A stretch of DNA of 64,000 nucleotides, from contig NC_090622.1 of assembly GCF_004359215.1 (NCBI RefSeq), positions 678,252-742,251 of the forward strand. Direction: 5' to 3'. Of this stretch, positions 1 to 11,657 are shown in pieces (position 1 is the stretch's first letter; every line of letters begins with the position of its first letter). The notes beneath the pieces are model-generated. The model saw only the letters and a program-made list of their open reading frames with translations, searched no databases and had not been told where the DNA came from. Both the position numbers and the translations under genes were made by a program. The stretch is from Bremia lactucae (lineage: Eukaryota > Oomycota > Peronosporomycetes > Peronosporales > Peronosporaceae).

Positions 1-594
1 AGGTATGTAGACCCAAATGAGGTCATATACCCCCATCCGTCTAAGGAGACCGATGGTGGCGCCGACTGTGAGTCGAGCGTCCTTCGGTTGTGGGAGACAG
101 AGAGGGCGAAAAACTATCAGCCGACCGACTCCTCCCACCACGAACAGGACTCGGAGAGCGAAGGACATCACACTAGTAACTCGGATTACTCAGCATCATC
201 CACTTAAAAATGTTCAAGCGAGTCTTTAGGCGTTCATAACCCTGACGATCTTTCGCTCGATCATCACAAAGATCCAAGGTCAGTCGCGAGACTTGACCCT
301 CGAGATCCGCAATAGGTCGTTCAGCAGCGCGAAACGCATGTACGGACGGAGGTAAGGCAGCCGCAAGAAGGTGGGCGAGATCGCCACTCCTGTCAGACGC
401 CGCATGCTTTATTGGATGCGGGTGAGAGTCAACGCTTTCTTGTTCAAAGGTTGCTTGTTCACCGCTTACTCGTTTAATGGAAAGGTTACCCGAAGAGTTT
501 CGACTCTTGGGAACCGATCGATACCCTACGTATTGATGTGCCCGGCTTAGTGGCTGCCTATGAAAAGGAGCACCAGCTGAGACCTCTTCGCTAG
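1..594 (+). pseudogene. gypsy pol 3' end with chromodomain (A1)
   Basis: Frame 1 opens inside the GPY/F region, just after integrase (starts RYVDPNEV), and stops at 205-207. The chromodomain follows at 412-594, with WKGYP and WEP motifs and a final LRPLR before the stop. A chromodomain at the end of gypsy integrase normally directs insertion toward modified chromatin. The stop and frame changes between the two parts make this a dead copy. The same lesions occur in A2. Confidence 0.75.
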
Positions 595-596
595 TC

Positions 597-1504
597 TTAA
601 TTGGACTGGCAGAAGCAGCGTTGTGAGAAGAAACAGGGGGTTCCAGTACTGCCCATAGTTTCTTTTACACACAAGCGGGCGAAATTAATTTGTTGCGACA
701 GCTGTTTCATTGCATCGGAATGCGGATGAATGCGGCGCAATAAATCCGCCTCGTATTGGTCGGGCGTTTCATTGAACGCAACACGACTGGGATTGGGAAA
801 ATACGCCCAAGCGATTTTCCTTGAGCTTTCCATGACTAAAAGACGCGATAATAATCATGTACGTCAAGAAAAGCGCGCTCTACAAGTGACTCTTTTGGCC
901 CGTTTAAAAAATAAGTTTATTTTGAGTTGCTTTACAAAATTAAAAAATAAAATTTTGATGGAGGGGGCATCATTCATCACATAACCACGTTTTGAACGAC
1001 TAGCTTGTGACACCGACTGAGCACGTTCACGTGTCGCCAGCGGAGCTTTAGACTTATAATACTCTATGTCAGAATTATTATGGATAATAGTTTGAGCATA
1101 AGGCGTCGTGGTTTTACCCAGCGAAGAAGCGGTTGTGCATTTATGGCAGCGCTCTCATTAATAGTCGCTGCGCTATCCAGCGCAGACACCGAGACAGCAT
1201 TGAAAAATGTTGCTGTCTCGATGTTTTTAGCCATGAGAGATGTTCGAATGGGCAATAATGCGCCATCATCCTTTCTCATGAGCTCGTTGTCCGCATCACT
1301 ACTATGAGGTGATGGCAACGGTGTCGACTCATTGTAGTCGGCAATGAGCGACGGATTAGCATCCTCATTGTTAAAGTGGGATGGATCCTTAAGTCCTAAT
1401 AGCGCGACTGCAGCAGTAGCTGTCGGCGTTTCGACTAAGGCATTAGACGCTGCCGGGGTGTTCTCGAGGCGCGTGCGCTTAGTGCGAGGTTGAGTGGGCG
1501 TCTT
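597..1504 (-). pseudogene. family A opposite-strand ORF (A1 copy)
   Basis: Minus-strand translation matches the antisense frame of A2 and A4: an Ala/Ser/Thr-rich N-terminal part (ESTPLPSPHSSDAD), then the DQYEADLLRRIHPHSDAM block at about 690-760. It is broken by frameshifts and by an AT-rich insert of about 45 bp near 905-955 that A2 lacks. The frame runs open across the N at 1505 into unrelated integrase sequence, so its apparent start at 1594 is chimeric. Function is unknown. Confidence 0.6.
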
Positions 1505-1505
1505 N
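1505..1505. other. single-N assembly join
   Basis: One N sits exactly where family A antisense sequence of A1 switches to integrase of A2. The tandem order of A1 and A2 may be an assembly product. Confidence 0.8.
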
Positions 1506-3304
1506 CCATCTAGTGGGCATCTGGGCCGTGAAAAGACATTCTTACGAGTGTCAGAGGAATTTTGGTGGCCACACCTATATAGATGGGTGGCCAACTATAT
1601 TCGCTCTTGCGAACAGTGTCAGCGCATTAAGCCTGCACCGTCCAGCAGTGCGCCACTGAAGCCGCTACCGATTCCAACCAACTGTTGGAAGTCAGTAAGT
1701 CTGGACTTCATGTTTGGCATGCCGCCCGATCATAAGGGTCGGACAGGGCTAGTCGTCTTTGTAGACAGACTGAGCAAGATGGTGCATTTAGCACCATGTA
1801 AGACATCGATCACAGGCAAGGAGGCAGCTCTCTTGTTCCTGGATCATGTTTACCGACTACACGGGGGAGCCCGAGTCCATAGTATCGGACCGGGATCCAC
1901 GTTTTACGTCTGGTTTTTAGCGACATGTGTTCGGGCTGCTAGGTAGCAAGCTCCACATGTCGACCGCAGATCATCCCTAGACTGATGGCCAATCAGAACG
2001 TGCCAATCGGATCGTGGCGGATGCCTTACGCACTATAGCAACTCCCAAAGAATGGAGCAAGCAATTGCCCTTTGTGGAGCTCGCTATAAATAACAGTGTC
2101 CACGCCAGTACGGGTGTGAAACCGTTTTATATTGACTGAGCCATCCTCGGACGCCAGTCTCGTTTCTGCGCAGCCCGAGTCTTAGTGGGGAAAGCCCCTC
2201 ACTATGCCCGGTGCGAAACAGGGGTATAGTTTCGTCAATATGACGATGACCCATGATGGTATCATCTCAACGACAGAAACTTGCCCTAATGACCCTGCCA
2301 GTTTAGCAGTAATCAATAAAATTACGTCTTATGACCGACCTCTCAGCGGTATCATAGGCGCGTTTGATGCTAAAAGCGTGAGCGAGGCTCAATGCTTTGT
2401 GGATGAGCGATTAGCCGTAACACGAAAAGTCCGTGACGCGATGGCAAGCGCGCAGGACAAGCAAAAAAAATATGCAGACCGAAATGGTCGCAAAAATAAT
2501 GAACGCTTTTAAGTGGGTGAAAACGTACTATTAAGTACTGCTAACCTACCTAAGAATGCAATTCCTGTACTACCTGGAGGTACTACGAAGTTGTTGCCGC
2601 GTTTCATTGGGCTCTTTACGGTGGTAGAAAAGGTTGGAGACCTAAATTATAGGCTCGCCCTTCCCAAGTACATGAAGACGCACCCCGTATTTTACGTGGG
2701 TTGTCTTAAAAGGTATGTAGACCCAAATGAGGTCATATACCCCCATCCGTCTAAGGAGACCGATGGTGGCGCCGACTGTGAGTCGAGCGTCCTTCGGTTG
2801 TGGGAGACAGAGAGGGCGAAAAACTATCAGCCGACCGACTCCTCCCACCACGAACAGGACTCGGAGAGCGAAGGACATCACACTAGTAACTCGGATTACT
2901 CAGCATCATCCACTTAAAAATGTTCAAGCGAGTCTTTAGGCGTTCATAACCCTGACGATCTTTCGCTCGATCATCACAAAGATCCAAGGTCAGTCGCGAG
3001 ACTTGACCCTCGAGATCCGCAATAGGTCGTTCAGCAGCGCGAAACGCATGTACGGACGGAGGTAAGGCAGCCGCAAGAAGGTGGGCGAGATCGCCACTCC
3101 TGTCAGACGCCGCATGCTTTATTGGATGCGGGTGAGAGTCAACGCTTTCTTGTTCAAAGGTTGCTTGTTCACCGCTTACTCGTTTAATGGAAAGGTTACC
3201 CGAAGAGTTTCGACTCTTGGGAACCGATCGATACCCTACGTATTGATGTGCCCGGCTTAGTGGCTGCCTATGAAAAGGAGCACCAGCTGAGACCTCTTCG
3301 CTAG
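1506..3304 (+). pseudogene. gypsy integrase to chromodomain (A2)
   Basis: Reads GHLGREKT, then CEQCQRIK (second half of the HHCC finger, about 1600-1630). The integrase core follows with its first Asp in LDFMFGMPPD. The expected second catalytic block (SDRDPRF in relatives) is altered here to GPGSTF. After a frame break, 2204-2512 holds the integrase C-terminal helices and 2513-2917 the GPY/F module (RFIGLFTV, THPVFYVG). A chromodomain closes at 3302-3304 after WKGYP and WEP. Premature stops and the damaged active site mean it is not functional. Confidence 0.85.
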
Positions 3305-4004
3305 TCTTAATTGGACTGGCAGAAGCAGCGTTGTGAGAAGAAACAGGGGTTACAGTACTGCCCAAAGTTTCTTTCACACACAAGCGGGCGAAATTAATTC
3401 GTTGCAACCGCTGCTTCATCGCATCGGAATGCGGATGAATGCGGCGCAATAAATCCGCCTCGTATTGGTCGGACGTTTCATTTGAACGCATCACGACCAA
3501 GATCGGGAAAATACGCCCAAGCGATTTTCTCTGAGCCCTCCATGATTGAAAGACGCCATAATAATCATGTGCGTCTAGAAGAGAGCGCTCTAGGAACGAC
3601 GCTCTTAGCCCGTTTAAACGAGGCCATTTAGATGGAGGGGGCATCTTTGGAATGCCATCCGTCACATAGCCACGTTTAAAACGACTGGCTTGTGACACCG
3701 ACTGAGCACGTTCACGTGTCGCCAGCGGCGCTTTAGGCTCCGAATCCTCTATGTCAGAACCATGATGGATTATGGTCTGAGCATAAGGTGTTGTCGTTTT
3801 ACCCAACGAAGAAGAGGTTGTGCCTTTATGGGCAGCGCTCTCATTAACAGTCGCTGCGCTATCCAGTGCAGACGACGAGACAGCATTCGAAAATGTTGCT
3901 GTCTCCATGTTGTGAGCCATTGGAGAAGTTTGGATGGGCAATAATGCGCCATCATCATTCCTCATGAGCTCGTTGTCCGCATCACTACTATGAGGTGACG
4001 GCAA
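2883..4004 (-). CDS. family A opposite-strand ORF, 373 codons (A2)
   Basis: This is the longest uninterrupted copy of the antisense frame. An upstream ATG at 4226-4228 begins MPPKRG as in A4, but a stop and a one-base deletion near 4140 separate it from this open part. The protein is Ser/Thr/Ala-rich at the N-terminus, then has a conserved central block (WPRLNG, DQYEADLLRRIHPHSDAM, INFARL), and ends in a predicted coiled coil (RPIADLEGQVSRLTLDL) near residues 325-345. About 420 bp overlap pol antisense, including the chromodomain. The remaining 700 bp lie between the pol stop and the LTR and have no other explanation. Homologues occur at 597-1504, 45448-46412 and 62787-64000. No known domain was recognised. 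It could be an accessory or regulatory protein of the element. Confidence 0.55.
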   Translation of the reverse strand: MPSPHSSDADNELMRNDDGALLPIQTSPMAHNMETATFSNAVSSSALDSAATVNESAAHKGTTSSSLGKTTTPYAQTIIHHGSDIEDSEPKAPLATRERAQSVSQASRFKRGYVTDGIPKMPPPSKWPRLNGLRASFLERSLLDAHDYYGVFQSWRAQRKSLGRIFPILVVMRSNETSDQYEADLLRRIHPHSDAMKQRLQRINFARLCVKETLGSTVTPVSSHNAASASPIKTSEEVSAGAPFHRQPLSRAHQYVGYRSVPKSRNSSGNLSIKRVSGEQATFEQESVDSHPHPIKHAASDRSGDLAHLLAAALPPSVHAFRAAERPIADLEGQVSRLTLDLCDDRAKDRQGYERLKTRLNIFKWMMLSNPSY

Positions 4005-4345
4005 CGGTGTCGACTCATTGTTGTCGACAATGAGCGACGGATCAGCATCCTCATTGTTAAAGTGTGATGGATCCTTAAGTCCTAATAGCGCGACAGCAGC
4101 ACTAGCTGTCGGCGTTTCGACTAAGACATTAGACGCTGCGGCGTGTTCTCGAGGCGCGTGCGCTTAGTGCGAGGTTAAGTGGGCGTCTTCGCAGATGACT
4201 TATTAACGTGGCCCCTTTTTGGTGGCATCTTTGGCGCCGTGTATGTTAACACACGTGCGCTAGAGTGATTGAGTGAACTATCGGCGCGTAAAGCTGCTCG
4301 CAGTTCCTCGCTCCTCTTTGAAGAATGTAAAATGTTAATTCGTTC

Positions 4346-4362
4346 TTAAAGGGGGGGGATGG
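4346..4362 (+). promoter_or_regulatory. polypurine tract of A2
   Basis: A run of A and G immediately precedes the TGTAACGG start of the LTR, the expected plus-strand primer site. Equivalent purine tracts border the LTRs of A3 (45316-45335, minus sense) and A4 (62655-62672, minus sense). Confidence 0.7.
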
Positions 4363-4897
4363 TGTAACGGGCTAAAGTTTCCCTAATGTTACACAGTATC
4401 TGTTAAGTACACTTGGTGTACTTAAGGGGATGGTCAATTACTAAATAATAGTAATTAGACCCAGCGCTCGGGTGTGGTGCACATTTGTAACCAACCCTTG
4501 TGTATGTGATGCACATGGGTGCATTCACATTAGGAGGGATGACGCCCAGCGTCAAACGTTACGCGAAGTTTCTAGTAAGGTACGCTTGCAATACATATAT
4601 GGGATATATACAGAGATGACATTTTATGATTGGTTTTAATAGGTAATTTTATTAGACACAATTATATATAAATCAGTCTGAAAACTAAATTTTACTTGGT
4701 AAGTGCGCGCGAGGAGTCAGATAACCGTTCCCGCGACGACACGTTTACCATAGTACTTAGTGCGTTGGGTGAGGTCGCTAAGGCGCCCACCACAACTACA
4801 TCACTGCACGCAAGAGAAGCTGGTTTAACCGCTTCCCCGCTGTGCTAGGGTGTATGTCTAAGTAGAGCGTGGCCGCATTACGACGTCCTTACCTACA
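4363..4897 (+). repeat. LTR of family A (3' LTR of A2)
   Basis: Begins TGTAACGGGC and ends CCTACA, about 535 bp. Matching LTRs lie at 44783-45315 and 62097-62654 (inverse orientation), and split at 33605-33942 plus 59250-59337. It contains a TGACGC..GCGTC palindrome near 4540-4552, whose copy number differs between LTR copies. Confidence 0.85.
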
Positions 4898-4905
4898 GGA
4901 TTTTC

Positions 4906-5434
4906 TGTATGGGGCACACATCGGTTAGAGAATCGTTGTTGTGGTACATTCACTTTATGTGTAAATACCCTTTATCCTATCCTAGAAAAGTTATCTACAT
5001 AAATCCCATTTATGGGTAACAAATGTGGTCACCGCCAGATATAAATCTAGCGGCCGAAATCTAGTTTAATTAAGCTAGGGTAAGGTTTTTAATTTTAAAT
5101 AATTAAATAAAGTGCATTTCCTCTTTTGATCTTAAAGCGTAAACTGCCTTGCTAAGGCTTGCGCATTGATCTGTAAGAGATAGAAGCCTTTCTAAGGTAT
5201 ATCCTCGTGGGCAATAGTTGCCACTTGGTTCTCCGAACCCCTGAATCCCTTGAACATAATCCCTTAAACTAGGATTCCGTAAGCTTTATAAGCTTGTCCC
5301 CGAGTTGTTAAACCCATTAGTTCAATAGAACTAAGCGACTCTCTGAGTCTGATAGTCTTTCTTTGACTTTAGGAGCGAGGTAGCTCCGCTACGCCTGGTA
5401 GCACAGGTAGTCAATCTACGCCTGAGTCGTTACA
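4906..5434 (+). repeat. 5' LTR of family B (B1)
   Basis: About 529 bp, starting TGTATGGGGC and ending GTTACA. The sister copy is at 46944-47469, where the ends are TGTAA/TTACA. Gag follows within about 20 bp. It abuts the LTR of A2 with only 8 bp between. Confidence 0.85.
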
Positions 5435-5453
5435 AGACTAATTTCTCACGAGA

Positions 5454-6460
5454 ATAAAAGAGGTTCCAGAACTGTCAGAAGCGCAGACCAACTCTTATGA
5501 CAAGCTCAAAAGTTTTTTTGGACTTGAACACGTGGAATTCATTATCTCCGAGGGACCAGTGGTCCTGCATGCAAGACTTGAAGCCTTCATGCAATACGAA
5601 GCCTCCCTGATCGGTCAGGTACAGGACCACTTAGCGGTACATATGTCAACCCGGTACGTCTCCATACCTGACTCAGAGCCAAAGGCTCGTCCTATAGCTG
5701 TAAATGTGAAGATATTTGAGGGGCAAGAGGGAGAAAATCTCCCTTTCTGGATTAAGGAGATGGAGATGTCCATTAATTTCACCTTGTTCTTAATAAAATG
5801 GCAAAAGGTGGCTATGGCCATTTTCAAACTCGGAGGTAGAGCTATGGAGTGGGCCCTATCGTGCAGTACGTCCATGAACGACGCTTTTTCCTCATGAGAT
5901 TCGCTGAAACAGCAGATGACTAGCATGTATGCACCGCCTGATCAGGATTTTTGCATGAGAACCTTCATTGCATCTATGCATCAAGACCCGGTGCAAGAAG
6001 CAATTGTCGTAACAATCTTTATGGGGGGGTCTCAATGAGGGCGTTGCCCGGACGAAATTATTCCGATCTCATCCTGCTACTTTCGAAGAGGCAGTTGCCA
6101 TAGTGCTTCGCTCTGAGTTCGACTTTAAGTCTGCTCGCGATAGCACGCCTGTTTATCGAACAAGCTCTTCGAGCACATGGGCTCCGTCTAATCGATCGGA
6201 CCCCATGGATATAAGCCTTGTCGAGGAAGGAGAAGAGGCCATTCAAGCTATGAAATAGCATAAGACCATCCGTAATGTTATACGTGCGGAAGCACGAAAC
6301 ATTTACATCCGGCCTGCCCCCTAGGAAATTCGTGTAAAGCTCGAAAGAGCTCCAACTATCACCTATACCAGAGATCTAGTACGGTGCGGGAAAATGACGA
6401 TATCCAGTAGGTGCGGGGCGCCCTACTGGGGGATACCTAGGCTCTGTTGAACATTTAGGA
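5454..6460 (+). pseudogene. gypsy gag (B1)
   Basis: The frame opens [10 protein letters not shown], preceded by ATA where an ATG would be expected; in B2 the same position is GTG. Capsid-type retrotransposon gag sequence follows (AMEWALSCSTSMNDAF) to a TGA at 5895-5897, where B2 has TGG. A deletion and frameshifts follow. The zinc-knuckle region near 6270-6330 is degraded. Confidence 0.75.
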
Positions 6461-6527
6461 GGTGAGAGTAAATAGAACCTTGTCCCTATCATTGCTTAAT
6501 AGCACGAAGCGATAGTGCAAGCCTGGC

Positions 6528-9500
6528 TTGCTAGCCGCTCAAGCGATAGTAAAGGGCTTTGATAAGCCGTGGTCAATTTTAATTGACTCAGGAGCGTCTT
6601 GCAATTACGCTCGACGCTTTTCCCATGAAGGAAGTCAACAATTTGTTGAGGCGATTAAAGCGCATGAAGGTGATATAAACACTGTTCGCTTAGCGACTGG
6701 GACTCGTGTCACTGTTCCCAATGTTTCATTAAACTTAGGTATAAAGTTTCTGAACTATGATAGTATGGAACGCTGTCTCGTCCTTGATTTGGATTCGAGA
6801 TATGATCTCATCCGTGGTAGGGCCTGGTTGAAACACCACGAGCCATGGATCGATTGAAGGTCGAAGATCTTAGGCGCCATGCGCTATGTTCCTAGCAAAG
6901 TTTTGGAGAGTCATGAACCCACCTTTGCTAGGCAACAAAAGCGCTATTGGCGTGGATCATTGAATGAGTCTGTCATCGTTTTAGACATTGGAATGTCTAA
7001 AGTAATGAACTTTAATGTTAAAAACATTAATTTTGAGCCCGACGCGGTAGAAAGAAGTGGAACGGCACGTACTCCGTCGAGTGACACTCATCGTAATAAC
7101 GATTCACTGAATGCTGAAAGCATTGTTGGCCTAAGGCCGAATCATCAAGGGTGCAATATCCCTGAGATATGTGGAGTGGCGCGTCTAAGCCCACCGAGTA
7201 TGGTCGGCCGAGGTGGCACCATACTGAGTGTCAATAGTGACACTACTGGCGGTTCGCCAGGACATTTTGGGTCATACCCTTTTAATGCACGTGAAGCGAC
7301 ACGTAAACGTTCTTTAGATAAGGAAGTTGAGTTACCTAACTCCTTGTCGGATGACAAATTAGACACTATGTCTGGACATACAATACGACTCTTAGAGGCC
7401 GGGACCTTCACGTCCCCGAATTTTCCAGCCTGTATTGGTTGACATATATACAGGCTGGAAAATTCGGGGACGTGAAGGTCCCGGCCTCTAAGAGTCGTAT
7501 TGTCTCCACTTCAAGACAGAAGGGACACGAAGCGTTTATACCCTCACAAAGTGATACGAGCTAGCAATTACACGCTTGTAAATGGTGTAACCGGTAACAT
7601 TAAGACGGAAGTTAGCCTTGCGGCAATCCCTTCGTTACAAGCTCTTTTAGAGCTAGGCGAAATGTCTATCGATGAGTGCGGTCGAGCCTTAAAGGCTGGC
7701 GACTTTTCTGAGATGGTAGTTATTCGAACAAGAATTGAGTTAAAAACTCATCGTCACTTCTAGACGAAGCTGTCCTGGATGACACAAAAATTGCACTTAG
7801 TGCGCGGAATGGGTCATCGATCCTTTAAGATCCTACGGATCCATTTTGTTCCTTGATTAAAGAATTCCAGGATGTGTTATGTAATAATCCACCTTCTGTT
7901 TTACCTCTGGATAGAGGTGTTCGTCATGAAATTGACTTGGCTCCGGGAGCCAAATACTGTGTCACACGACAATGGCCTTTACCAAGGGAGCAGTGTGACG
8001 TCACTGACGATTACTTCCGAGCTAAGCACGAGGCTAGAATGGTACGAGAGAGCAAATTTCTTGATTCGACACCGACATTTTGTATCAAAAAGCCAAATGG
8101 TAATTAACGCATGGAGAACTATATTGAAGGATTTCGGCCAAATGACTTTGTAACTTCGGGATAAAAAGTACTTAAACGTTTGAAAACATTTAGGTGTCAC
8201 AAAATAGGGGTAACATGCTTATAATAAGCTTAACGCTTTTACTATACCAGCACAAACCCCCATTTCCAGAAAGGATGTTCTTCAGAACAATATGGTGGAT
8301 GTACAATGTACAGTGCACTGAACTTAGTCGCTGGTTACTACTAACTACTCATGCGAGCTAGCAATATCCGGCTTACAGCGGTTAGCACCCCAAGCGGTAT
8401 CTTATAGGAGTGGTTGATTATGCCTCAAGGGGTTTCCGACGCCCTAGCAACATTTAATCGTCTAGTGACGTAACTGTTTCGCCCTCATTTGAGGTTATGC
8501 ACAGACTTATTTCGATGACATTCTTGTCCATAGTCGTGCGGAGCAGGGTCGGTCGGACATGGAAGACCAGTTAGACCATTTGCGAGCAGTGCTCGAGTGA
8601 ATGCGCACAAATAAATTGTATGCTAATGCATCTAAATGAATTTTGGCGCAGACGAAATTTCTTTTATAGGATGCTTCATTGGAAAGCGAGGCCTTAGAGC
8701 AGATCCCGCTAAGGTAAAAGCCATAGTAGATTGGCCGATTCCTAAAAACCAAAAGAATTAGCGTAAGTGGTTGGGTCTCGCCAATTATTTACACAAATAT
8801 AGCGAAAATTACGCTGATATGGCTAGGCCATTATTTAAACTCCTTAAAAAGGATACATAATGTTGCTGGGCTAGCACAGAACATAATGCTTTTCGAGCAG
8901 TTAAGGATAGTCTTATCCATGCCCCGATCCTGGCACTGCCAAACCCAAATTGGCATTTCAGTGTCGTCTGTGACGCATCAGATTTTGCCATTGGCAGTGC
9001 TCTGTTACAAACAGATGTTGAAGGGCGTGAACATGCTATTGCGTTAGAGTCTAGGCAGTTTAAAGCTGCGGAAAACATTTACGCAGTTCATGACAAAGAT
9101 TTACTTGCTATGAAGTATGCTCTAGTCAAATTCAGCGTTCATCTGGTCGGCTCTAAGCCGTATGTGGTATATACAGATCATGCGTCAGTACGCACGGCGA
9201 CTAAGTCGCCCATATCTCTCAGAGAATGAACCGATGGCTATTACAACTTCGAGGTGAAGTATAAGCCTGGTAAGCAGAATGCTTTGGCCGATGCGTTATC
9301 ACGCAGGCCGGATTATGAGCTCTCTCATTTGTTGACTATCTTGTCGCCTATTTCTGTTTGCCAGTAGCAATTGTCTCGTACCGGGACCCCCATTTCACGG
9401 GTTATTCTGGAAAAACAATTTTCCGAGTGCTTGGCACCAGCTTGGATATGTCCACTACGGACCATCCGCAGACCGATGGTCAAACTGAACGTGTTAATCG

Positions 9501-10545
9501 CGTCATTGAAGACGTTTTACGCAGTGTGTGTGCTCAGACACCAAAGCGCTGAAGCTCAATGCTCCCTGTGGTGGGGTTTGCGTTAAATGACGCTGTACAT
9601 GCCTCTACAGGCTATACTCCGTTCTATGTCAACGGTCCCATTCACCCACCCGCGTGTTCCATTAACGATACCACTGCGTGGTTCAGGGCTTGGTGGGGGA
9701 TAATTAGCCGATAGGCTTGCTGATATCAGCCTGTTACCGTTCGGAAAGAAGTAAGTGAGTTTCTCGCGACGCGAATTAGTTTTTTAATACATGTTTCGAA
9801 TACGATAACTGATAGCTAAGACAAACAAAAAAAGCAAGCAGATGCCAAAGGCAGAAGCTGTACTAATTCTTATATGGTGGGAGACCGAGTTTTACTTAAC
9901 GCTTAAAAATCTACCTACCATCCTGGTTTTCCGTGATCCTCAAGACCAAATTGCACCCGCGCTTTATTGGACCATTTACGGTCGTGGCCAAGAAGGCCCT
10001 AGCTTATACGCTAAACCCTCCTAGCAAGCTGCGCACGCATCCAGTGTTTTACGTTGGCTTGCTTAAGCCCTATCGGGACCCTATCCACGTGGACTTGAAG
10101 GCGCTTGAGCCGAGACAGGCGGTCGTGCCGCAGATTATTGCATCCCCACCAGGATATCCAATTGGCCCTCTAAACGAGGCTGCTGACGCTACAGCGTTGA
10201 AAGACGGTCCCAAACCGCCTCTAAAAACTTTCAACCCGAGCAAGGACCTAACGAAAAAGTTGCACCTCGTGCCCTAGAGCATCAAATGCTTCTCCGAACT
10301 TTCGGCTCCCTCCCGCGATGCTTGATGCGCTAGGAAACCTTCAGTTTCATGTAGAGAAACTTTTTAAGGGACGTCATCGTAAGGGCCAATATTAGTATCT
10401 GGTGAATTGGCTAGTGTACCCCTCTTCTGAAAACTTTTGGGAGTTCGAGGTACCTCTTCGGCAAGATTGCCCGTTAGCCGTTGACGTTTTTGAGTGCCAA
10501 GCTCAGAGTCCACTTGCGTCAAACGACGCTTCCCACCACTAGACA
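6528..10545 (+). pseudogene. gypsy protease-RT-RNase H-integrase-chromodomain (B1)
   Basis: Aspartic protease with IDSGASCNYA at about 6576-6610. A long linker (6879-7763) is rearranged by an inverted repeat. RT begins with RGVRHEIDLAPGAKY near 7912 and its catalytic block lies near 8500-8520 (TYFDDI type). RNase H has VCDASDFAIGSALLQTD near 8970. The integrase core C-terminal half (DHPQTDGQTERVNRV) is at 9454, GPY/F (RFIGPFTV, THPVFYVG) at 9960-10060, and a chromodomain-like end (YLVNWLVYP, WEFE) at 10391-10470. Many stops and frameshifts make it inactive. Confidence 0.85.
7380..7503. repeat. perfect 56-bp inverted repeat inside B1 pol
   Basis: Bases 7380-7435 are the exact reverse complement of 7448-7503, with a 12-base loop. 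B2 has only the right-arm orientation (near 49523-49580), so the left arm is an extra inverted copy. It interrupts the protease-RT linker. Confidence 0.9.
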
Positions 10546-11235
10546 TGGGATTAGGAGAATCTATAGCCTCAGTGCGGCTTCGGTCCATGGTTGTACGGTC
10601 AAATGAGCACTGCATATCGGCTAGACATTTCCTCGTTTTGGGGCATGATGCCGAATGTAACTGGCCTTGGGCCTATAGCTTAGCGAAATCGAATCGAAGC
10701 TTCCGTTTCAAACAAACACCACCACTATCCGCAGATTCTCAGATATTCCATTATTACAAAGACGCCGGGCCCGGTGGAACTAGTTCTCAAATTGGACTTC
10801 ATTTTCACTCTTTGTGTCGTTTGGAAACAAAACGATCGGAAATTCCCTTATGGAGGTTGCCGAAGCCTTACGGGTTTGAATACGTAAATGGGTCAGCTTC
10901 TGACTTCGCGTCACAACCTTTGGCAGAAGGTATCGCTCATGAAGAGCGTCGCGAGCAGCGATCTCCTTCGGCGTCCTCGCCGGGTCATCAGAGATCCAGA
11001 TGGCCAAGCTGTGACCCACTATCTGTTTGAGACGCTCGTCCGCACTAAAGCGGGGTGAATCTATATTCACTATGAGCTTTAGCTTTGGCTATCTCGGCAG
11101 CTCGACGACGAGCTTGTTTCTCTATGAGGATTGCTTATTCTTTATCGAGCGGATTCGTAATAATGTTGGACTCAGGGTCCCGTGCCTTATGCTCACTCTT
11201 GATTTGCTCAGCCGGCTCAAAATTGAACCGGCGTG
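10364..11235 (-). pseudogene. family B opposite-strand ORF (B1)
   Basis: Minus-strand frames give an Ala/Arg/Lys-rich helical stretch (EKQARRRAAEIAKAKA, about 11070-11120), then ADERLKQIVGHSLAIWI and DPARTPKEIAARDALHERYL. A Lys/Arg-rich segment (GGKRRLTQVD, near 10540) and NLAEEVPRTPKSF follow. A sister copy on - at 52744-53540 shares these blocks. It overlaps the chromodomain end of pol antisense, as in families A, C and D. At least two frame breaks are present. No known domain was recognised. Confidence 0.55.
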
Positions 11236-11657
11236 AAAGGGCACCACATTCCACGGAGAAGTCATACCCCGCGAAGAAAGGCGACCGTCTCGTATATCTT
11301 TGCGAGATATGAAGACTTATATTCCACGGAGAAGTTATACCCCGCGAAGGAAGGCGACCGTCTCGTATTTCTTTGCGAGAGATGTAGACTGTAACGGCCG
11401 TGCGTAAAGACGCCTGGTCCGTTTAAATAATGAGCAATCTATCTCCGAAGAGATACACCCTAGACTTAGCCAGTGCATACATATTTTTTCATGGCGAGGA
11501 TTTCCTTATCATGCACTAAATAATTGCGTTCAGCTGATTAAATCTGACGCGTTTGATAACAGACAACACGCTCTACGCCGTCTGTGTCATATTACATTAG
11601 CGCACAGCCGATTCAAAAATCGCTGGTGTCACAGACCACAGGAAATAGTCGTTTTGG
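11236..11657 (-). mobile_element. family C RNase H fragment with 73-bp tandem duplication
   Basis: The sequence matches the RNase H/linker region of C2 around 37680-37990 (antisense reading on +). A 73-bp unit starting ATTCCACGGAG is repeated at 11248-11320 and 11321-11393 with a few differences. The fragment stops at an N gap. Confidence 0.7.

Larger units (their letters stand above)
1..1504 (+). mobile_element. Ty3/gypsy family A, copy A1 (3' fragment)
   Basis: The sequence holds the 3' end of a chromodomain gypsy pol on + and the family A opposite-strand frame on -. It is cut by the window edge on the left and by a single N on the right. Bases 1 to about 645 repeat 2711 to about 3355 almost base for base, including the same premature stop. 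Beyond that the two copies differ by roughly 10-15 percent. No LTR is present in this copy. Confidence 0.85.
1506..4897 (+). mobile_element. Ty3/gypsy family A, copy A2 with 3' LTR
   Basis: From left to right it holds the integrase zinc-binding end, integrase core, GPY/F module, chromodomain, the opposite-strand ORF, a polypurine tract and the 3' LTR. Gag, protease, RT and the 5' LTR are missing to the left of 1506. The family layout is inferred from A2, A3 and A4 together. Confidence 0.85.
4906..11235 (+). mobile_element. Ty3/gypsy family B, copy B1
   Basis: LTR, gag, protease, RT, RNase H, partial integrase, GPY/F, chromodomain-like end and an opposite-strand ORF, in the order of chromovirus-type gypsy elements. 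The 3' LTR is missing: at about 11236 family C sequence begins. Relative to B2 it lacks about 580 bp between RNase H and the integrase core (join near 9357). Confidence 0.85.

Noticed and set aside
10494..11030. 178-codon + frame downstream of B1 pol
   Set aside because: It shows no similarity between B1 and B2, whereas the minus frames there (10364-11235 and 52744-53540) do, so it is a shadow of the opposite-strand ORF.
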